Below the pieces are notes generated by a model, which was not told where the DNA came from, ran no database searches, and worked only from the letters and a program-made list of their open reading frames with translations. Below, piece after piece: positions 44,745 to 56,524 of a stretch of DNA of 64,000 nt. The translations under genes and the position numbers were made by a program. Source of the DNA: Physcia stellaris (taxonomy: Eukaryota; Ascomycota; Lecanoromycetes; Caliciales; Physciaceae). The stretch lies in assembly GCA_018902385.1 (NCBI GenBank), contig JABSSW010000015.1:186001-250000 (forward strand). Reading direction: 5' to 3'. Every line of letters begins with the position of its first letter. Positions within the stretch are counted from its first letter, which is position 1.

Positions 44745-47700
44745 ATGTCGAGGTCGGATACGTCATCCACTCTTCCTCTGCCCAACGGTGTCGGTTCGTC
44801 TACGAGACGACCATCACCGAGACCAGCAACACCTCGGGTATTCTCTGGCTCCGTAAGGTCATTCGAAGTATGGTAAACTAGCAAAGGGCTAACACAGTTC
44901 CTGCTCCAGTCAAGTACTGCCTCGTTTTCCATCCTCAACCCTGAAGAGACGAGCCAACGCCTGCGTACATCCTCACTCATGGCCTGTCGCCTTCAGACGC
45001 TGAGGCTCGATTGCTCGATAATGGCCCCAACGAATTACCACACGAGAAGCAGGACTCGCTTTGGCTTAAGTTCATCAAGCAATTCAAAGAGACACTTATA
45101 CTTCTGCTACTCGCATCAGCAGTCGTTTCATATTTCATGGGAAACCTGGATGATGCCATCAGCATCACAATCGCAGTGACAATTGTAGTCACCGTGGGCT
45201 TCGTGCAAGAATATCGCTCAGAAAAATCAATAGAGGCACTCAGCAAACTGGTCCCACATCATGCACACCTAATCAGGGCTGCGCCAAACGACAAACCTCG
45301 TCGGGATCGGTCCAACCAGCGAGAGGATGAAAGTATGGGCATCGAATTGGAGTCACGGCTGGATAGCTCGGTGTCCGCTTCGGGACGAGCGCCATTTACC
45401 GTACAGGCGTCAACGCTGGTCTTGGGTGATCTTGTTATCTTCTCCACGGGCGACCGCATTCCTGCAGATATTCGAATCACGAGCGCAGCAGACCTTTCAA
45501 TCGATGAATCAAATCTCACTGGCGAAAATGAACCCGCTCTGAAGCAGGCAGAGGTCCTGGATAGGCCTTCAGCTTCAACTGCATCTTATACTCGTGGACG
45601 CCCTCCATCACCATCATATGCCTCTCCTGCAGCAGGAACTGTTGGCGCAGATATACGATTAAATGAGCAAGCTAATATCGCTTTCATGGGGACCTTAGTA
45701 CGCTCAGGTCATGGACAAGGCCTTGTTATTGGGACTGGGGGAGAAACCGAATTCGGCGCCATCTCTGCATCACTGCAGGAAATTGAGAGTCCTCGTACAC
45801 CATTACAGCTGTCAATGGATAAGTTGGGTCAAGAACTCTCCTACATGTCATTTGGTGTCATCGCTTTAATCATCTTGGTCGGCATATGGCAGGGACGGAA
45901 GCTATTAGAAATGTTCACCATTGGAGTGTCGCTGGCTGTTGCAGCAATACCAGAAGGCCTTCCAATTATCGTCACAGTAACGCTAGCCTTGGGTGTTTTA
46001 CGCATGGCAAAGCAGGGTGCCATCGTCAGGAGGCTGCCGAGTGTGGAGACTTTAGGATCGGTGAATGTTGTGTGCAGCGACAAAACAGGTAAATGATTGT
46101 CTCCAAATCTATTCTAATCACTAACATGTGCGAAGGTACTCTAACTCTAAACCACATGACTGTGACCAAACTGTGGCATTTTGATGCTCCTGCACCTATT
46201 GAGGTCAATAGGGATTTGGCGTCGTCTACACCTGATTCAGCAACACGCACCATTTTGCGTACCGGCAACATTGCCAACAACGCTCGGCTTTCCGGTAGTC
46301 ATGCTAACTCTCCAGCGACTGCATCTTCGGCTGCACTCATGTCATCTATGCTCGGTCATGATCCAAATACAGCTAGTGCTAAAAGCAGGTGGGTGGGTCA
46401 ACCGACTGATGTTGCAATGCTGGACCTTTTGGATGCATTTGGTGAAGATGACGTGAGAGAAAGGATCGGCATGCGAAGCGCAGAGACCCCGTTCAGCTCA
46501 GAGCGAAAATGGATGGGAGTAGTGATCGGCGGTAATCAAGGTACTGAGCTGGGTGGTGGCCCCGAAGTTGCCTATATTAAAGGCGCTTTGGAGCAGGTCC
46601 TGAAGCGCTGTGACACGTATCTATCTAAAGAAGGAAGAGAGATTATTCTTGATGAGCCACGACGACAAGCTGCAATAGCAGCCGCTGAAAATATGGCCGA
46701 GGATGGTCTCCGGGTCCTCGGATTTGCCAGTGGATCGAACAGAGATGCACCTAGACGGGTATCTCAAGTCCCAAGCCGGAGCAGTACGCCGCGGCCTGCA
46801 GTGATGGAACGTGCTGGCAGTCGACAGCAAAACGAAGATGCATACCAAGGGTTAGTCTTCGCTGGCATTGTGGGTATGAATGACCCGCCGAGGAAAGGGG
46901 TTGATAAGTCCATTCGAAGACTTATGACCGGCGGAGTCAAGGTGATCATGATTACAGGAGACGCTGAAACAACGGCGCTAGCCATTGCACGGAAATTAGG
47001 AATGCCCCTGAATCCGCCGAGAGCCAGCACCGCTGCGAGTCATCGACCTGTTCTTCGAGGAGATGAGTTGGACCGGATGTCACCAGAAGAGCTCGCAAGT
47101 GCAATGTCGGGGACGACTATTTTCGCTCGAACTAGCCCTGACCACAAGATGAAAATCATCCAAGCACTGCAATTGCGTGGCGATGTTGTCGCTATGACTG
47201 GCGATGGAGTGAACGATGCACCTGCCTTGAAAAGAGCTGACATCGGTATCTCGATGGGGCTGCTGGGTACAGACGTAGCCAAAGAGGCAGCAGATATGAT
47301 ACTGACAGACGATGACTTTTCGACTATTCTAAGCGCCATCGAAGAGGGCAAAGGCATCTTTTACAACATCCAGAATTTCATCACGTTTCAATTGAGTACG
47401 AGCGTTGCCGCTCTTTCATTGGTCTTTCTTAGCACTTTCCTTGGCTACCAGAATCCTCTCAATGCAATGCAAATCTTATGGATTAGTGAGTTCTCCAGCA
47501 CTACTGATGCTTTCACTGCAGTCGGACAGCAAGCTAATTAATGATCAGACATACTGATGGATGGCCCTCCTGCCCAGTCGCTTGGGGTGGAGCCTGTTGA
47601 TCCAGCAGTCATGACACGTCCTCCACGCTCGAAAAACGCGCGTGTTCTTACCCGTGCTCTCATTCAACGGGTTCTCACCTCCGCCACAGTCATTATGCTT

Positions 47701-48090
47701 GGTACAATCATCATCTATGCTCGGGAAATGTCCATCGATAACACGGTGAACGCTCGTGACACGACTATGACATTTACTTGCTTCGTCTTCTTCGATATGT
47801 TCAACGCCCTGACTTGCCGAAGTGAAGCCAAGAGCGTGCTTCGAGGGGAATTGAACGTGGTGGGAAACCGCATGTTCAATTTCGCAGTCGGCGGCAGTAT
47901 CCTGGGACAAATGGCCGTCATATATTTGCCATTCTTACAACGCATCTTCCAGACCGAAGGGTTGGGAATATGGGATTTGGTGTTCTTAGCTGGCATTGCC
48001 AGTAGTGTTTTCTGGATCGACGAGGCCAGGAAATTCTGGAAAGCGCGAAATAGAATAAAAAGCTTGGGCGGTTATAGCGCCAGTGTATAA
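44745..48090 (+). CDS. PMR1: Golgi Ca2+/Mn2+ P-type ATPase (SPCA/Pmr1)
   Basis: Exons are 44,745-44,852, 44,910-46,088, 46,136-47,485 and 47,549-48,090, giving about 1,059 aa. Pmr1 pumps Ca2+ and Mn2+ into the Golgi. Present in order are the N-terminal [11 protein letters not shown], membrane helices 1-2 ([57 protein letters not shown]), TGE, helix 4 PEGLP, the phosphorylation motif DKTGT at about residue 427 (split by an intron), [14 protein letters not shown], and helices 5-10. Low-complexity inserts lie in the actuator domain (after HLIR) and the nucleotide domain ([12 protein letters not shown]...). One base is missing near 44,971 (CC, probably CCC), which shifts the frame between LRTS and [16 protein letters not shown] regard the gene as intact. 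Confidence 0.93.
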
Positions 48091-48296
48091 AAGGATTTTC
48101 AAGCGAATGTACATATAGCATACCATGAGAGCATATTAGAGGCGTTTTGTCGAGACCTTGGTCTTGTCGAAAGCAATGGAATAAGGCTCCTGGAAGCTCT
48201 TCTGAAAGCTTCCAAGCCTTCGTTTTTAGAAACATCAGACGGGAAAATTGCTCGTTCCAGACAATATTTTGATTGCTTGCCGATAAGTATTCAACA

Positions 48297-49034
48297 TCAC
48301 ATCTGCCTCAACCGCTCCGCCAATTTCCGCTTCCCGAAATCCCAAGCGTTCATGAGGCCCTGTTCGCTCAGATCGATCTCCTTGACATTGACGATATCCT
48401 GCGCCGGCGGCTTGCTGACCCTACTAGCAACCACCACAGCATCCGTCTCGAGTATAATGCCATCATCCACAATCTCATCGATAGCCAGGGAGACGAGATC
48501 GTAATTCTCGATCACCGTGCGTTTATCCGTCGAATTCCTGCAGCAGACGCAGATATCAGCATCACGCACTACCTTATCTCAGACAACAGTCGTTCTCTCC
48601 AAACAAGAAACAGCAACTGCTAGCAAACATCGGAAAACCAATCATGAAAGGAAAGGAAAAGGACGGATCAGGACCCACTTCAACAAAATCCCCAACGCAT
48701 CCCTCAAACACAGCACCACATTATAAAGCAGCACCTCATTCTCCTCCCCGCCGCCGACAACATACATCATCACGTCCCCCTCCATCTTGAACACGACCAC
48801 CCGCCCATCGTACAGGATCACGTCGCTGCTCTGCTTGTTCGTCTTGTCCAGCAGGCCCTTTTCGAACGCTTTTTGCTCTTTGAGGGACGGGTAGGGGTTT
48901 GTGCCCGGCGCGTTGGGGGCGGAGGGGGAGGGTTGGTGGGGCGCGGAGTAGTATTTTGTGAGGATGCGGGTGCGGTCGTCGGTGGAGAGGAGGAGGATCG
49001 CGTTGATGGAGAAGAGGGTTAGGTTTGGGGGCAT
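48297..49034 (-). CDS. RET3: Coatomer subunit zeta
   Basis: Exons are 49,034-48,679 and 48,537-48,297, giving 198 aa. The start MPPNLTLFSINAILLLSTDDRTRILTKYYS is the usual zeta-COP opening. The longin-like small-chain fold follows (FEKGLLDKTNKQSSDVILYDGRVVVFKMEGDVMMYVVGGGEENEVLLYNVVLCLRDALGILLK), then NSTDKRTVIENYDLVSLAIDEIVDDGIILETD. The single intron is 141 bp (GTGGGT...CTGCAG), and this join restores the conserved LLKN-STDKR. The protein is a subunit of the COPI coat for retrograde Golgi-to-ER traffic. The C-terminus ends about 30 residues after the VNVKEIDLSEQ motif, as usual. It is convergent with PMR1, 206 bp apart. Confidence 0.93.
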
Positions 49035-49565
49035 TGTGGGTTGCTGGGTGGGAGGGGGAGGATTGGGGAGGGCGAGTTGCTGCTATTGATTCTTCTGCAT
49101 GGGAGAAGCTCTGTTGTCTTCAATTTGAACCAAGGTGGTTTTGGAGATATGGTAAGGTTGAGGAAGCCACGATGCGGAAAGCATTCCTTTTCCCAAAGAG
49201 GAAATATGCTTCCGCCTTGTGCTAGCGATCTGGTTCTCAGATTCCAATCTACCTACGCCGATTCGATTACTTTGTCTGAGTTGACACACTCCTTCTCTTC
49301 GATTTGAGATTGCCTGAGGCTTCTGAATTCCCAGGTGACCAGCTTTATACCGATCGTGGCTAAGGACCTCACTGTGTGCACAAGGAATATCTCAATGTAG
49401 ATGGATATTTGAAGAGAATGAAGAAGATTACACAACTTCTTGCTACAGTTTCTACATGCAAGCCACCAACGCCATGCTGATGTCGCTCCAGACCGTCATT
49501 GTTCGCGGATTGTCACGCCAAAATTAACACTTATCCAGTCCCTAGATCGTGATCGGAATGTCCAT
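49035..49565. other. Intergenic
   Basis: 531 bp between coatomer zeta and the STIMATE-like gene, both minus. No gene or repeat is seen. Confidence 0.45.
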
Positions 49566-50800
49566 TTAAATTTTCTTCCCGTCTGCAACGGTCTCCTTCG
49601 GGGTAGTTGCTTCACGACGACCTCTCGTACTGCTTCCAGAGCTGCTTCCTCTGTCGCCGTCCGTAGCAGGATCGTACTCATCAAGCTTCTTGGGCTTGGT
49701 CTTGTCTGAAACCTCCGCGGCTTTGACCGTCTCGCCATGCTTGGTGGTGTCTTCATCTTCGCTGTCATACACCCCGTCTCCGCCTGTTGCTCCTACTGCT
49801 CTCGGGGTCCTATGCCTGCTGTGATGCTCGCCATCGTCCTCCTCTTCATCGTCACTGGGTATCGGCTCGTGATCCGCCGGCTTCTGGTCCTTGATAAAGC
49901 CATCAATGATGTAATACTGCAGTGCATTCATGATAACTGGGAAAAACAGCATCACGAAGAACACCTGGACCATTTCATTCCCTTCTGTCCATTTCAAAGC
50001 CCAATCACCGACTCTGATGATCCAAGGACAGAGCTGAAAGATGAGGAAGACACAGCATTTCATGCCAAGAAGACCGAGGAAGTAGATGAAGGATTGCTTT
50101 AGCCACCACGAAGCGCGGGGTGGGCGGCCGTAGTGACCTGATTCGATTGATTCGGGGGGATTGGCCAGAGGGGTGAGGGAAAAGGCATGGTGTAGGACAC
50201 GGAGCAGAACGATAAGGATGGGTATGCCGAGAGTTGTCTGTTCAAGTACGATTAGCATAATCCTGTGGGCTTCAAGTCAGGCAGACGAGGATGCGAGCAT
50301 GGACTTACATCGATGGCTAAGTTTAATAGATAAAAAGAACACGGATTTGCTTGGTAGTCTCCCGCCTTCAGGGTCAACTCTCCACTTGAGAGCATCGACA
50401 TGAACAAGTTTGCAACATGCAGCAGCACTGACCCAAAAACCTGCTTTGAAGCGTCAAACGCCCAGATCTTGACGGGTCGCTGTGGCCGCTCTCGCCATCT
50501 TTTATATACGAGCGATAAAAGAGCTAGGGCGCCCAGAGCACCTTGTATAAACAGAGCGAAAGGTCCAAGTAGGCGACATTCCCCATTCTCAGCGCCTGGC
50601 CGAGAGTGGGATTCACTGGAGTTTGAGATAGTAGTGGCGACAGCGTTCGCGGATGAGAGCATGATCGACATGGCGGGATGAACAATAACGGTAGGGTGTA
50701 TTTGAAGAGGTGTAGGAGGTAGGAACATGGTTGCTAAGGCTACCTCTGTGGGTAAAGAGTGTGAAGGTGACGCCTGGGAGTTGACATGCTGTAGTGACAT
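49566..50800 (-). CDS. STIMATE/TMEM110-family multipass membrane protein
   Basis: Exons are 50,800-50,309 and 50,237-49,566; the 71-bp intron joins LAID to TTLGIPILIVLLR. The product is 387 aa if the first ATG (50,800) is used; MFLPP at 50,728 is an equally possible start. At least four membrane segments are visible (FALFIQGALGALALLSLVY, VLLHVANLFMSML, LGIPILIVLLRVLHHAF, FIYFLGLLGMKCCVFLIFQLCPWI, VQVFFVMLFFPVIMNALQYYII). The family motifs are CRLLGPFALFIQG, RPVKIWAFDASKQVFG and NPCSFYLLNLAID. The tail is acidic and disordered. Fungal members are annotated as vacuolar membrane proteins, and the animal relative tunes ER-plasma membrane calcium entry. The role here is not known. Its neighbour is the calcium pump PMR1, perhaps by chance. 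Confidence 0.82.
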
Positions 50801-51506
50801 TAGGATGGAGAAGCTTCGGTCACAGGTCTCATAGGATAACAAGGTAAGCAGATTTTCCCCTTCTATTTATGGGTGAGTGCTGTGACTCTTATGGCACTTG
50901 AGGAGTGATGTAGTAATAAGACTTGACGATCGATGTCGTGAGTTAGGTCGTCGGCCCTGGTTGAAGTAGAGGGGCGATCGAAAGTCAGGCTTCAGAAGGC
51001 TTGCCGACGACAGCCGTCGCCGCACATAGATAGGAAGTTAACATGGGAGATCTCTGCCGTATGAGTAAACCAGATGGTGTGAGCACTGTGAGTTTATCGT
51101 CGTATGATGGAGCCTTAGCGCCCATCGAGCCTAATGCGGCGGAGTGGGGCCTCGGGAGGCTTGGCGGAAGGCGGGTCCTGATGGATTTCGCCGGGGCTCG
51201 ATATTTTGCGAGCCTCATCTACCTTGTACCGGGGAATCTCAAGATATGAACCTACCAGAGGATATCGCAGGGAATCATGAAAATAATACTTTGACTTCAA
51301 TAACCTCTCTTATGGCTATATCTCCCAATTGCAAGCATCTCACATGTCAGTATCCTCCAGCACTTGGAGGTAATACTATGATAACTATGTACAAATGCGA
51401 AGGAAGAAGCATGCTGACCGCCCGGACCCAGCCCCTGAAAGAACCATCATAACCTTACGCCTTGCCTCGGGAGACTCCTAAACGCCCTTTAAGGCCATGA
51501 CCAGTA
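50801..51506. other. Intergenic
   Basis: 706 bp between the STIMATE-like gene start and the SF3B6 end. No recognised feature. Confidence 0.4.
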
Positions 51507-52213
51507 CTAATCAATACCATGTTGACGTTTGAGCTTCTCTAGATTCTCCTGTCTTTCGGCCAGATCTTCTTTCGACTTCGCCATTTTCTCCGGCTGATGA
51601 TAGAGAACTGAGTGAATGACAATGTTAGCAACGTGCAAACCAATGCACCGGGACGCCGGATTGTCCCTTATGCAAACTCGAAGAGAAGGGCCTGGACGTA
51701 CCGACTAGATAGCGATTCTGGAAATTGAACCCGTTCAACTTGTCGCAAGCCTGCTTCGCATCGATCACATCCTCGTAGACCACAAATGCAGTTCCTTTAG
51801 TGTTGCCGGCTATACCCTGGCGGATTTGACTATATCCAAGACTCTTGTCAGCACTTGCTTTTTGAAGTACGCTGTTCGCAGGGCCACTTCGATTCGGTCG
51901 TTGCATCTATGGCACACGCACCGTACGGGCCCGAATTTGCCAAACAAGTCAAAGAGTTCCTCCGGTGTGACGTTATAGCTGTGCTGGCCGTCAGCGATGT
52001 ACCAGGTTGGTTGAGGCTTCCTCTTGCTTGACCAGCAAGAGCGCCCCTAAGAGAGAAGGGCCGGACATTGCTGACCTTAAGTTCTTGACGAACAGCGCTC
52101 TGTAGTATCCATATCGCATCAGCAAAAGATCTCATGAAAGAAAGATTCTGCGGTCAACGTGAGCTAATTGCTCACCGGTTTACTTCTGGTGCCAATTTTC
52201 CAGCCCGACTCAT
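51507..52213 (-). CDS. SF3B6: Splicing factor SF3b p14 (SF3B6), branch-site RNA-binding protein
   Basis: Five exons, 52,213-52,176, 52,099-52,076, 51,978-51,922, 51,829-51,702 and 51,607-51,507, give 115 aa, the normal length for the family. Introns are 76-97 bp. One RRM is visible: RNP2-like ALFVKNLSYN, then [25 protein letters not shown]1-like [35 protein letters not shown], and the C-terminal helix [25 protein letters not shown]. The protein sits in the U2 snRNP SF3b complex and contacts the branch adenosine. High intron density relative to its small size is usual for this gene in fungi. All joins keep frame, so I am confident in the model. Confidence 0.93.
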
Positions 52214-52908
52214 AATTTTCAAGTTACGATTTATTTGACGAGGAACTTAGGGAGAAATCTTACTGCAATGTCAGGGAGAGGGTAAGCAATGGCGATTGGC
52301 GAGACCCAGAGTGCCCTGCGTTTGGGAAAAACAAGCACTGCAAGAGCCGCGATGACTAAGCAACGCTAAGGAACGACTATCCCATCCCCGGTACAACTGT
52401 ACCTTACTGATGCTTTTTCGTCTGAATCCTAATGCACCGTGACAAGCTGCAGTGCAATATAGGAAACATCTCTTCGCTAATCGCTTTCAGCGTTTCTAGT
52501 ATGCCCATGCGTAAGAGCTGATCACGTTCCTTTCCAGCTGAACCAGGGTCCTAGGCTTCCATGAGGCACAGCCAAAAGGAATGGAATGCCGGCAAGGCGA
52601 CCACTGAGATCTGTTTTTCCATTGAAGCGATGTCAGCGTGGGGAGGCTTACCGCACATGCTTATAGGATTAATCGGATAAGGGGGTGTTCTTGACTTGTC
52701 ATTAGGCTCTCGTACCGCACTTGTCGCAAGGCTATCGCGAGCCAGCGAAGCCACAAGGCTAAGGTGAAGGACTTGGTATAAACCTTCATGCACTTTCTCG
52801 ATTCTTTCAACATTCTGCTCTTCTCGTTTCTCTTCTGTAGTCCCAGGGCAGGTCGAAATGTTTTGTAACCAATCGCTCAATGCTTAAGCGTGAAATTTAT
52901 CGCCAGTC
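52214..52908. other. Divergent intergenic region
   Basis: 695 bp between SF3B6 (-) and the uncharacterised gene (+). A minus-strand 109-codon open stretch (52,880-52,551) is not called: it has no family resemblance and no partner exons. Confidence 0.4.
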
Positions 52909-54851
52909 ATGGATGCAGCTAACCTTACAGCATCATGGATTTCTGCTCTTGTCACGACGGTTGGCTTGGGATCGGTCGTCGCTCAGGTAGCCGGTATCAA
53001 GGATCAGCTTGACCCTTTCAATGGCGCTCGTGACGAAGACCACCTAGCTGCCTGGGGGACTGAGACGCATCAGTCAAAATTATGGTACAACCTAGCTAAA
53101 CCGCCTCCCAAAGGCCCAGTCATAGAGGCCGACATCAACATGTGTCTTGGCGTCCAAACACTTTGGCTTAGCAGGAGGCCTAAATGCAAAGTTGGCACTG
53201 CGTCATGGACCGCTCTTTTAGCTGTCTTCCAGTCAGTAGCTTCTTAATCTCTCTACACTTTTAGAGCATCTTAGCGGCGTAAAGCTGCGATCGATGATAG
53301 ATTCCCTCAATGTTTCCTATTTATTGCATGTCTATACTAACATTTCACCAGTCCCAGTTCAATTCAGCCCCAACACCTCAGTAGCTCCGAGGCTAGTGCC
53401 ACCGACACAGAGTCATTGATGCCAAAGCCGATGCCCAAAGCTAGCTCGTTCCGCATCTTGAGTTCGAAGACGCCGGACCCGGTTGAACTCCCTTGGCATC
53501 TTCGTCTCCGTACTCAAGACCTTATCTTCCACGAATCCACCGCATGTACCACAATGTCCCGTAACACATTTATCATCTTTGTCCTTCTAGGCCAGGCTCG
53601 TCATATCTATTGCTTCGACGGTCCTGCTGGCTTACGTCTTGGCTTTGGAAGTTACAGTAAGTTTCAGAGCATTGGTCCCCACTTTCATGGTGGTTCGGGA
53701 CATCACACTTATCGGAGATTGCTTTGATTCTACCACTTACGTGGGAGCAAATTATGCTAATTTCACCGCTACTTTTAGACGGGACCTACCGCTTGGAGTG
53801 GCCACTCGGTGCACGTCCAACTTTGCGCTTTGAACCGCACAACAGTTATCAGCGGGGAAGAGATGCCTTCCCCGTTTACTTCCCGAGGAGACCCAGAAAA
53901 TGCGTGGAAATGGCTCTTGGCGTTATCGAGCGTGGAATAGATGATGCTGGAGAATGCATCAGAGTAGCTTTCGCCGGCCGAAAGAAACCGGGACCTTGCC
54001 TTCTAAAGCTTCTCCCTAAGAGATTCGGTGCCCAGCGCTCCGCGGCAGATTGGTGGAACACCTTTGGAGGCGAAGCACACGAAGTGGACTTCTTTTTCCG
54101 TGAGCGATGGGACGACGAAACAACCGTTCCTCTGCATGATCGGGTTCTGAGTGTTCCATCTCTCGTCGACGAAGTTTTTTCAACCATGTACCTGCCACGG
54201 GCCGAAAGCGCGGCAATTGCAGATTGTCTTGACGTAGGTTTTTCGCCATTGTCTTCTTCTTTCCTAATTCTTTTCCTAAGTCGCAAGACGTGTCCCGGGA
54301 GCGCTTCGCTCAGGAGACGTGTTCCGCAACTCCACGACTGACTTAGAATGGAACCGCTGACTCGGGAATACCAACAGCACATTCCCTGGTCTCCAATCGC
54401 CTGGAGCATTCACCGGGGCATGAAAGACATTCTTGTTGCTTATGCACTGCCTTATCTGAAGGCATACCGTGCCCCACTAGCGGCTATGCTCCACTCGGCC
54501 GTAGCAACTCATGCGTTCACGTTGATCCAGCAAGGCTGGGAGTCGGCATTTGTGAAGGGACACATGGCAAATCAGGCTGCATCTGCCCTTTTCGGCGAGG
54601 ACAAATGCAGTGGAGATGTTTGCCGAATATTGTCTGCTATTGTGGAGGCAATTAGTAGAAAGAGCCTTGAGGAATTAGACCATACGCAGTTTTGGGTGCA
54701 GCACTTGGAAACCCCGGCAAAAAAGGACGAAAGCGAGGCGCTGAGTGGAGATACGATTGCGGCGTTGATCAAAGCCCATTTTGTGTGGTGGAGCCATGAA
54801 TTCGACTATGACATTTATGGGAAGCTTCCCTTGAATATTACGGTCACTTAG
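52909..54851 (+). CDS. Uncharacterised fungal protein
   Basis: Probable exons are 52,909-53,231, 53,352-53,656, 53,779-54,237 and 54,281-54,851, giving about 552 aa. The N-terminus (ASWISALVTTVGLGSVVAQVAGIKDQLDPFNGARDEDHLAAW...WYNLAKPPPKGPVIEADI) resembles a group of uncharacterised proteins common in Pezizomycotina, with one hydrophobic segment. The rest has Trp/Gly/Arg-rich folded stretches (GTYRLEWPLGARPTLRFEPHNSYQRG...) and a helical C-terminal third. Introns are 120, 122 and 43 bp. The donor of the last (GTTTTT) is weak, so that join is uncertain. After DLEWNR (about 54,355) the frame shifts by one base into LTREYQQHIPW. One more base would restore it, as in several other genes here. Function unknown. 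Confidence 0.65.
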
Positions 54852-56524
54852 CTGGGATGAGAGGCGCTGAGATTCGACTCGGGGCAATAGTACCGGCGAG
54901 ATGCCATTGAGCACCAAAGCTGAACCAGCAAGCTCTTTTCTGGGCAGACTGTGGAGGCGTTCTGCTCCGGGGTTCTACATCTAAACTTTGTATTTGAGAT
55001 ATCAGAGGGTGGCTCGAAGTAGGGACAGGAAGATATCCTGGCGCTCTATACAGATTGGGAGAAAAAATCGACGAGGTTAGATGGCACAAGTCTTCTCTTG
55101 AAACGAGTCATCTTTTGGAAAACGAAGATATCTTGAAGGCTGATGTTTTATCGTTCTCCCCTACAGTTGCTGATCGTTGCTTACTCCTTATTTCTGCTCG
55201 CGAAATCAAGACTCTGGCTCTGCGTTGATCAGACCGAGATTCCATTATTTGTCATGTTAGCACAAGTTTCGATTTACATCTGCTTCAAACCCTCAACTGG
55301 CTGATGCTGCCTTCCAATTATCAAATGCAAGAAAGCGCCCGCAAGGGGCTGGCATAAAAGTCCGCATATCCTGCATATCACAATCAAACGTCCACCACCG
55401 TTAGATAAAGCAGCTCACGGACCCGCAGAGACCGTCAACTCCTCAGAGCTCGGACATAAAACCAGATGTTGGGAGGGACACGGGGGTTGCTAATACCCAG
55501 AGGGATGAAAACCTGGTGTTTTAATCTCCATACTTACCTTTTCGGCTGACTGCCAACTAAGCCGAAAACAAAAACAAAAACATACAACAGCCAGGATTCG
55601 CTGGTGGTCACCCACCCAACTACTAGTTGGCCCCTAATCAGGTTCTCGGGGGAGATCGGACGGGTTCCAGAGCGTTGCTGATTGGTATGGTCGTATGTAT
55701 TTACCTTTGGCTCAATTTGCGTATATGTTTCAGCTGTCGGATGTATCTCCGGAGCGTTGAAAGCTCGTTTGGGAAAGGTGTGCGTGGAGAGACTTTCGAG
55801 AGGTCTGTCATGAGAGCGTTGGAGGGGGTAATTATGCCATGCTCTGGTGTGGTACTATGTTTGCCTCTCATGCATCACCACTTACTCCTACATGCTTAAT
55901 GCAACAAGACGTGTACCCATCCTTGGCACAAAGTGATTGAATATAAGATGAAGAAGACATCGTCTTCACTTTCCGTCCCAAGTCGGGTAATCGTAGGTCT
56001 CTCGAAGGATAAGAAAGATGTGCCACAAAAAATTAGCACCACTAACTACCAGACCATAGGATAACTTTTAGAAAGGAAAGGAAGGCGGCGATTGGACATC
56101 ACCCGGGGCACGGAATTGAGAAAAGAGATCAGGTCAGCAAAGAGCTACCGGTCGAACTAGAGCATGCTCATCGTCTTCAAAGACTCCAGCATCGTTCAAT
56201 CTGACTCTAGCTCAAGGCCTTCTCGCCTTTTTGAAAGATTTTTCATTAGCTCTAACCTCGTTTGAGGTAGCCGAACCAAAGATACTGTAAATAAGATACA
56301 AGCATTGCCTCATAAGCCTACCTTCAGCAAACAGCCCTTTTCCATATTTTGACTGCGGGTATAATAATCGTCCGTATAAACACCTAAGAACTGCCTTGAC
56401 CTGCCGTGGGCCCCCCCTTGCCCCCTCCCTATCCCTAGCTTCCCGAAAAGCCGATGACAAAATAAAAGATGCGACTGCGAGATGGGGTAAGCAAAATGTC
56501 TAGTCGTACACGTCGTTTCCTCTC
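54852..56524. other. Large convergent intergenic region with MITE-like repeat
   Basis: 1.67 kb between two gene ends, the longest gene-free stretch outside the transposon block. It holds the second 223-bp repeat (55,838-56,060). No coding region is supported. Confidence 0.5.
55838..56060. repeat. MITE-like repeat, copy 2 (223 bp)
   Basis: Same length and order as 13,608-13,830. The ends are again imperfect inverted repeats: left ATGCTCTGGT, right (reverse complement) TATGGTCTGGT. The shared interior includes CAAGACG, AAGTCGGGTAA and AAAAAATTAGCA. It differs from copy 1 by many scattered changes of all types rather than the C/T-biased pattern of the Gypsy block, so it looks old and not targeted by the same process. 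Confidence 0.7.
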
